In this document: positions 5,330 to 9,144 of the stretch, piece by piece
Position numbering within the stretch: the first letter of the stretch is position 1
How the letters are laid out: every line of letters begins with the position of its first letter
Source: Candidatus Woesearchaeota archaeon
Lineage (GTDB): Archaea > Nanobdellota > Nanobdellia > Woesearchaeales > B29-G15
DNA: 9,144 nucleotides
Direction: 5' to 3'
Assembly: GCA_003650585.1 (NCBI GenBank)
Contig: QMQS01000035.1
Coordinates: forward strand, 1 to 9,144
Notes under the pieces: model-generated
Told to the model about the DNA's origin: nothing
The model's database searches: none
Seen by the model: the letters and a program-made list of their open reading frames with translations, nothing else
Program-made: the position numbers and the translations under genes

Positions 5330-6898
5330 TTACCAGTAACCTGTTTTTAGTATCCGCTCTTTTGTGGCATTGTCAACTTTGAGCCACCAATCTGAATGCG
5401 TAGGAGTGGCACAAGCAAGATTTCTACTCACCCAGTTGCTAAGAGTGCGGTTGAGCATACTTGCTATCTCATGATTCAACCCAATGAGATTTTGTGGTGA
5501 GTCATCATTTTGCGTTATTCTAAGCAACTCATACTCAGGCACAATCTCATCAAGTATATTGCGCTTGCCAACCCCGTTGTAGGTGAAGCGCCAATTACTT
5601 GTCCTAATGGATGCCATATCATACTGCTCGCTGAACACCTCTCTGTCGCTAATCTGGGAGATGTTCAACAGGAATGGCAGCAGGTTCTTGCCCTGGACCG
5701 TTGGCGGGGGTTGTGCCCCCACTGCATTAAGAACAGTGGGCATTATGTCTAGGTTTTCAACCTTTGCTGCAACCCTCCTCGGCTTGATGCCAGGTATCCG
5801 AATAATGAGAGGCACATGTGTGGTCTCGTCATGAATGAACCAATGCTGGTAGTGCCTATGCTCACCAAACTCCTCACCATGGTCTGCTGTGATTACAATA
5901 ATTGTGTGATTGTATGCTCCTATGTCTTTGAGCATATCCACCAACTCACTTACCATTTCATCTACCTCTAATATTTCAGCGTCATAGAGCCATCTCAGAA
6001 TTTGCAAGTCATTAGCATTAGAGAGATTGTACTGGCCGAAGAATGAGTTATACCTTCCATAGTTAATAATTGAACGGGATTTCATAAACAGCTCAGTGTT
6101 ATTAGCTAAGGTGGTGTTAACAAAACCAAGAAAGCCATTTAGGGCATCTTTCACGCTCATATTGTCTAAACCCAGCTTGAGGTATGCCGAGTATTCCTTG
6201 TCAGAGAGATACCTACGCATAAAGGTTTTGTTGGTAACTACGCTATATGCCAATCGGATGGTGACATTGCTCTCATTGTATGCCATTCTTGAGTCAGATA
6301 GGTTTATTGGCGCTCCCAGCTCCTTTAAGCGCTGTAAGGTGCTCAATTTGGGGGTATAGGGAGCATGCACTTTATAGGTGTGAAAAAAAACAAAGAACTT
6401 TTTGTTGGGATGCATCCTAAGCCATTGCTCAGTAACACTCCAATTTCGTCCAAAGTAGTAATCAAACCCCCACCCCAAGCCAGCCTCTATTGGCAACTGC
6501 GGGTCACCCTTAATAGCAGCCCAGAGGTTGGTGTAGTTGTGTTGCTTTAAAACTTGGGGCATTGTTAGAACATACTCTGGCAGAACGTCCCGCCCCATCA
6601 TCTTCATTCCACTGCAACTGGGGTAAGTGGAAGTAAACATAGAGAAATGGCTGGCAAAGGTGATGGTGGCTTGGCTGAATGCGTTCTCAAACACCACAGC
6701 ATCTTTGGCTAGAGTATCTATGAACGGGCTTGTGTTGAGCTCATACCCATAGCACCCCAAATCTCTGGCGCGAAGGGTGTCAATCACAACCAGCACAACA
6801 TTACAGTCAGGGCAAACCGGTTTAAGGGTAGTGGGATGCTCAGGAGTGCATGCACTAAGTAACAACAGCATCACAAGCACCAACCTCATTTTTGGCAT
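5330..6898 (-). CDS. Exported alkaline-phosphatase-superfamily (sulfatase-like) lipoprotein
   Basis: The 522-residue protein has the sulfatase-like core: VVIDTLRARDLGCYGY with metal ligand D40, the nucleophile region at 76-87 (QATITFASHFSM), FHTYKVHAPY (172-181) and the metal-binding ITADHGEEFGEH (336-347; D339, H340). Where Cys- or Ser-type sulfatases place the residue converted to formylglycine, this protein has Thr80 (T-F-A-S-H), as in phosphodiesterase and phosphotransferase members, so a phosphate-ester or headgroup role is more likely than sulfate removal. The N-terminus MPKMRLVLVM plus LLLLSAC (11-17) is a signal with a lipobox, Cys17 being the anchor. Fifteen N-x-S/T sequons are spread through the chain, which fits surface glycosylation. 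The ATG at 6898 is chosen for the signal and the TATA spacing; the frame stays open to 7024 without such features. Confidence 0.85.
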   Translation of the reverse strand: MPKMRLVLVMLLLLSACTPEHPTTLKPVCPDCNVVLVVIDTLRARDLGCYGYELNTSPFIDTLAKDAVVFENAFSQATITFASHFSMFTSTYPSCSGMKMMGRDVLPEYVLTMPQVLKQHNYTNLWAAIKGDPQLPIEAGLGWGFDYYFGRNWSVTEQWLRMHPNKKFFVFFHTYKVHAPYTPKLSTLQRLKELGAPINLSDSRMAYNESNVTIRLAYSVVTNKTFMRRYLSDKEYSAYLKLGLDNMSVKDALNGFLGFVNTTLANNTELFMKSRSIINYGRYNSFFGQYNLSNANDLQILRWLYDAEILEVDEMVSELVDMLKDIGAYNHTIIVITADHGEEFGEHRHYQHWFIHDETTHVPLIIRIPGIKPRRVAAKVENLDIMPTVLNAVGAQPPPTVQGKNLLPFLLNISQISDREVFSEQYDMASIRTSNWRFTYNGVGKRNILDEIVPEYELLRITQNDDSPQNLIGLNHEIASMLNRTLSNWVSRNLACATPTHSDWWLKVDNATKERILKTGYW

Positions 6899-6920
6899 GT
6901 TGTGACTAAAGTAACAGATA

Positions 6921-6932
6921 AGATATTTAAAT
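6921..6932. promoter_or_regulatory. Shared divergent TATA region
   Basis: AGATATTTAAAT is close to palindromic and can be read as a TATA box on both strands. On the minus strand it is 25-30 bases before the hydrolase ATG at 6898, giving a leaderless mRNA. On the plus strand it would start transcription near 6952, 20-odd bases before the YbaK ATG. A second TATA-like TTTTTTAAA at 6944-6952 would instead make the YbaK mRNA leaderless. Confidence 0.55.
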
Positions 6933-6974
6933 GCTATGCCAAGTTTTTTAAACCAACATTCCCTGTTAAAAAAC

Positions 6975-7430
6975 ATGAGTATTGCAGAAAAGAAGATAAT
7001 GAAAATTCTGAAGCAGAATAACATTGAAGTTGAGGTGTATGAGCACGAGCCAGTTTATACTTGCGAGCAAGCGGCTAGGGTGCGAGGGGTTGCCCCAAAC
7101 GAAGGGATAAAGTGCCTCTTGCTTAAATCAGAACGAGGTTTTGTGCTGGCAATAACCCGTGGAGATTTGAGATTAAACCTAAAGAAGCTAGCCAAGCTTG
7201 AGAATACCAAGAAGCTGAGGTTTGCGAACGAGGATGAGATTGAAAAGATTGCAGAATGCCAAAAAGGGTGTGTGCACCCATTCTGCAATGTCAAGACATA
7301 TTTTGATAGCATACTTCTCAGTAACGAAACCATTGAATTCAACCCTGGAAGCCATACCAAATCAGTAAGAATAAGGATTAGAGACTTACTAAAGCTTCTA
7401 AACAAACCGATTATTGAGCATATAAGCTAG
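6975..7430 (+). CDS. YbaK/ProXp-type aminoacyl-tRNA deacylase
   Basis: The 151-residue protein is a complete single YbaK domain, the free-standing editing enzyme family that hydrolyses wrongly charged tRNA (for example Cys- or Ala-tRNA-Pro) in the cytosol. VYEHEPVYTCEQAARVRGV (21-39) is the typical opening, the conserved Lys is K46 in GIKCLLLK, the substrate-pocket loop is GCVHPFCNV (98-106, usually GxVPPFGN) and FNPGSHTKSVRI (122-133) matches the terminal Gly-Ser loop. The Cys-rich variants in the pocket loop (C95, C99, C104) are unusual. Which misacylated tRNA it edits cannot be told. I start at the ATG 6975 because an upstream in-frame ATG at 6936 lies at or before the likely transcription start. 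The last 20 bases overlap the convergent 385-residue gene. Confidence 0.88.
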   Translation: MSIAEKKIMKILKQNNIEVEVYEHEPVYTCEQAARVRGVAPNEGIKCLLLKSERGFVLAITRGDLRLNLKKLAKLENTKKLRFANEDEIEKIAECQKGCVHPFCNVKTYFDSILLSNETIEFNPGSHTKSVRIRIRDLLKLLNKPIIEHIS

Positions 7431-8568
7431 CACAGTATTTAGAAGAAATATAGGGCTCAGTGGCGATTATTTCCATGTGTTCTTTTATTCTTTTCATCAT
7501 CCTTACATTGGCTTCCAGCAACAGGCGCATTTTTTCATCCGAGCTCATATTGCTAGGCAATACCTTAGCACCATCCAAATGGCTAAAGAACACATCTTTA
7601 GGTATAAACCGCTGTTGTTCCACCTGGAGCAAGCCATGGCTCACTACAAAACGCTGAGAGTAGGTGTGAAAGAATAAGGGTGAGTTATTGACAACCCAGT
7701 TAATTTTGTTTGGGCTACTTACACTCCCTCTTAGTGTGGTCATTGCCCTGGGGAGTTCAAAATACACACTATCAATGTAATCATCCTCTTTGACCACAGG
7801 AAATTCATCGACAGATGCAAACATGGATTCTCCTGTTCTTATGATAAGGTAACCTACACTCGAATATGATGCAAATGCCTGCAGATGCTCCGTAGGGAGT
7901 AACATAAGATGTATTGGCGTTGGCAAAGGTATCTTAAATTTTGCATTCAACAACCTCTTATAATCTTTAAATGTGAATTCTTTCAGCAAAATGACTAGAT
8001 TAAAGCCAGGTCGTGGTTTAAACAATTCTGGTATGTACCTAATAATTCCAATAAGGTTATCTTGATACATGTTGGAAAAATAGGATGCAAATGATTGGTA
8101 ATCAAGCGCTTCCTCCAAACATTGTGTAGCATCTTGCCGAGGTGCCAATCCAGCGCCAATCTCAATAGCCATCTGTTTAATCATGAAAGCCTTCTTTAGG
8201 AAATTGGTGCTGTTAATATTTGTGTGGTGGAAAGGCGGCTTCTCTCCCAAAACAGAATACAACCGTTCCATTGCTTTCGCTTTACTCGCAACCATTTCTG
8301 GGGATATCACGCCCTTAAAAACAGAATTATCTATTGTAGTAACCAACAAGGAAACCAGTGATAATGCCTCTTTTTGGACGTTTTCAATGTGATATGGATA
8401 TTCTTCTCCAGTGTGTTGGTTTATCCTTTGCACAGCAGTGGGGGCAATTATACCAAGCAAAGCCACTTCATAAGGAGACCAAACCTCAACACTGTCTTGA
8501 TTTGAGAGATTAGTGCAGCACTCCTCAAGTATTGACTCATCAAAGTCACTCACAACTATGCTTTTCAT
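7411..8568 (-). CDS. Unknown 385-residue two-part protein, family member 1
   Basis: No named domain is recognised. The protein looks soluble and two-part. Residues 1-185 are mainly helical; 185-385 begin with an alternating strand/helix segment (LVILLKEFTF, then HLMLLPTEHLQAF), pass through SYSSVGYLIIRTG, DYIDSVYFELPRAMTTLR (TLR at 278-280) and FFHTY (299-303), and end in a charged helix (344-368, RLLLEANVRMMKRIKEHMEI). The second part is clearly paralogous to the partial protein just upstream. Both parts resemble the separate operon proteins at 2398-3096 and 1713-2393. There is no signal peptide and no catalytic motif that I can identify. It has its own TATA-like promoter (8591-8600) close to the ATG, so it is probably leaderless and separate from the upstream paralogue. 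Its 3' end overlaps the YbaK gene by 20 bases. Confidence 0.85.
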   Translation of the reverse strand: MKSIVVSDFDESILEECCTNLSNQDSVEVWSPYEVALLGIIAPTAVQRINQHTGEEYPYHIENVQKEALSLVSLLVTTIDNSVFKGVISPEMVASKAKAMERLYSVLGEKPPFHHTNINSTNFLKKAFMIKQMAIEIGAGLAPRQDATQCLEEALDYQSFASYFSNMYQDNLIGIIRYIPELFKPRPGFNLVILLKEFTFKDYKRLLNAKFKIPLPTPIHLMLLPTEHLQAFASYSSVGYLIIRTGESMFASVDEFPVVKEDDYIDSVYFELPRAMTTLRGSVSSPNKINWVVNNSPLFFHTYSQRFVVSHGLLQVEQQRFIPKDVFFSHLDGAKVLPSNMSSDEKMRLLLEANVRMMKRIKEHMEIIATEPYISSKYCASLYAQ

Positions 8569-8590
8569 AGTGAAATGTAATCACATTAAA

Positions 8591-8600
8591 GTTAAAAAAT
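8591..8600 (-). promoter_or_regulatory. TATA-like/T-rich element between the two paralogues
   Basis: The minus strand reads ATTTTTTAAC, centred about 27 bases before the ATG at 8568, with no Shine-Dalgarno motif, which fits a leaderless promoter. The run of six T residues (8594-8599) also follows the stop of the upstream paralogue by about 22 bases and could end its transcript. Confidence 0.45.
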
Positions 8601-8620
8601 TTTGGGGAATAAAGCAGATA

Positions 8621-9144
8621 TCAACCTGAAATAAGTTGCATATGCCTCTTAATCCGCTCTTTGACCCTATAATTTGCCTCAACAAGCAAACGTTCTACTG
8701 TTGGTTTATCCACCACTGCATCCCGAGCCAACTTCTGCCATGGTTCCATACGGTAAAACTCTTGAAAGTCTATTGCTCTGGATTCCTCCACTTGTCGAAG
8801 AGCGTGACAGATTCTTGGTTCAAGCGAGAGAGTAGTATAAAGATACCTCCTGTGGCTTACCATACTTTCCACCCTTTCAGGAATAGCCAATGCTGTGCGA
8901 AGTGTCATAACCCACTGAGAGGAACGTACGTAACAAAGGTTTATGTATGTCTCCTCGTCAACCTCAGGGAGTTCAACTGGTTCCCCCATTACAACAATCC
9001 CAGTCTTGAGCATTGGATACAGCACGTAGCTCGCACTCGAATAAGTACTTAAGAATTCTGGTTCATAGGGTAGTACAATCACCTTCCTTGGGTTTAGGGG
9101 CTTAAGCGTGGCTATGGCTCCCTTTAATGAGATGTATACATCTG
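8621..9144 (-). CDS. Unknown protein, family member 2 (5' end outside the window)
   Basis: The frame is open from the window edge to a TGA at 8621-8623, giving at least 173 residues; the true start lies beyond 9144, so a GTG at 9082 is not a convincing start. It aligns with residues of about 190-369 of the neighbouring 385-residue protein: VIVLPYEPEFLSTYSSASY against HLMLLPTEHLQAFASYSSVGY, E-E-T-Y-I-N against D-D-Y-I-D-S, VMTLRT against MTTLRG, and the closing helix RLLVEANYRVKERIKRHMQL against RLLLEANVRMMKRIKEHMEI. It also has S-x2-SH-x3-LY-T-T, shared with the 226-residue operon protein. Function unknown. It is 52 bases upstream of its paralogue on the same strand, so the pair looks like an old tandem duplication. 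Confidence 0.8.
   Translation of the reverse strand, partial: DVYISLKGAIATLKPLNPRKVIVLPYEPEFLSTYSSASYVLYPMLKTGIVVMGEPVELPEVDEETYINLCYVRSSQWVMTLRTALAIPERVESMVSHRRYLYTTLSLEPRICHALRQVEESRAIDFQEFYRMEPWQKLARDAVVDKPTVERLLVEANYRVKERIKRHMQLISG

Noticed and set aside
5185..5382. Plus-strand 65-codon open frame running through the tRNA-Leu(CAG)
   Set aside because: It is fully explained by the tRNA gene and the antisense end of the exported hydrolase; no independent start signal or protein features.
5330..6898. Classical formylglycine-dependent sulfatase
   Set aside because: The position of the modified Cys/Ser is Thr80 and the C/S-x-P-x-R motif is absent, so the narrower sulfatase label is not supported.
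6899..7024. 42-residue N-terminal extension of the exported hydrolase
   Set aside because: It would put the signal sequence and lipobox in the middle of the chain and lies upstream of the likely promoter; the ATG at 6898 gives a proper signal peptide.
8636..9052. 138-codon plus-strand open frame
   Set aside because: Antisense shadow of the partial paralogue; the minus strand shows clear homology to the neighbouring gene.
1..9144. CRISPR arrays, insertion sequences or integrase genes
   Set aside because: No regularly spaced repeats, no terminal inverted repeats with a transposase and no integrase-like protein were found in any frame.

Overview
The window looks archaeal. Neither tRNA-Leu gene encodes the 3' CCA, and one has an intron just after the anticodon that folds into a bulge-helix-bulge-like structure. 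Several genes have TATA-like boxes about 25-30 bases before the first plausible start codon and no Shine-Dalgarno motif, which suggests leaderless mRNAs. The exported hydrolase has a lipoprotein-type signal and many N-glycosylation sequons. The lineage cannot be fixed from sequence alone; an uncultivated euryarchaeal or DPANN-type archaeon is possible.

Layout. At 1-96 the tail of a plus-strand gene meets a minus-strand pair: a Nudix hydrolase (769-1191) followed by an alpha/beta hydrolase (89-745). An intron-containing tRNA-Leu(UAA) lies at 1277-1383. A tightly packed minus-strand operon of three unrecognised genes occupies 1411-3096. Divergent from it is a winged-helix regulator (3199-4038), then a KAS III/FabH-type ketoacyl synthase (4098-5180) that looks bacterial, and a tRNA-Leu(CAG) at 5227-5310. 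A secreted alkaline-phosphatase-superfamily ('sulfatase-like') lipoprotein (5330-6898) is divergent from a YbaK-type aminoacyl-tRNA deacylase (6975-7430). The window ends with two minus-strand paralogues of unknown function (7411-8568 and 8621 to beyond the edge).

The most notable signal is an apparently undescribed protein family. The 385-residue protein at 7411-8568 and the partial protein next to it are clearly homologous. By eye, the two unknown operon genes at 2398-3096 and 1713-2393 match its N-terminal and C-terminal halves respectively. The family may therefore exist here both as a fused protein and as a split two-gene version, the latter coupled to a small third gene. A second notable signal is a 14-base exact copy of the tRNA-Leu variable-arm sequence just before the start codon of the regulator gene, followed by a perfect 5-bp hairpin overlapping that start codon.
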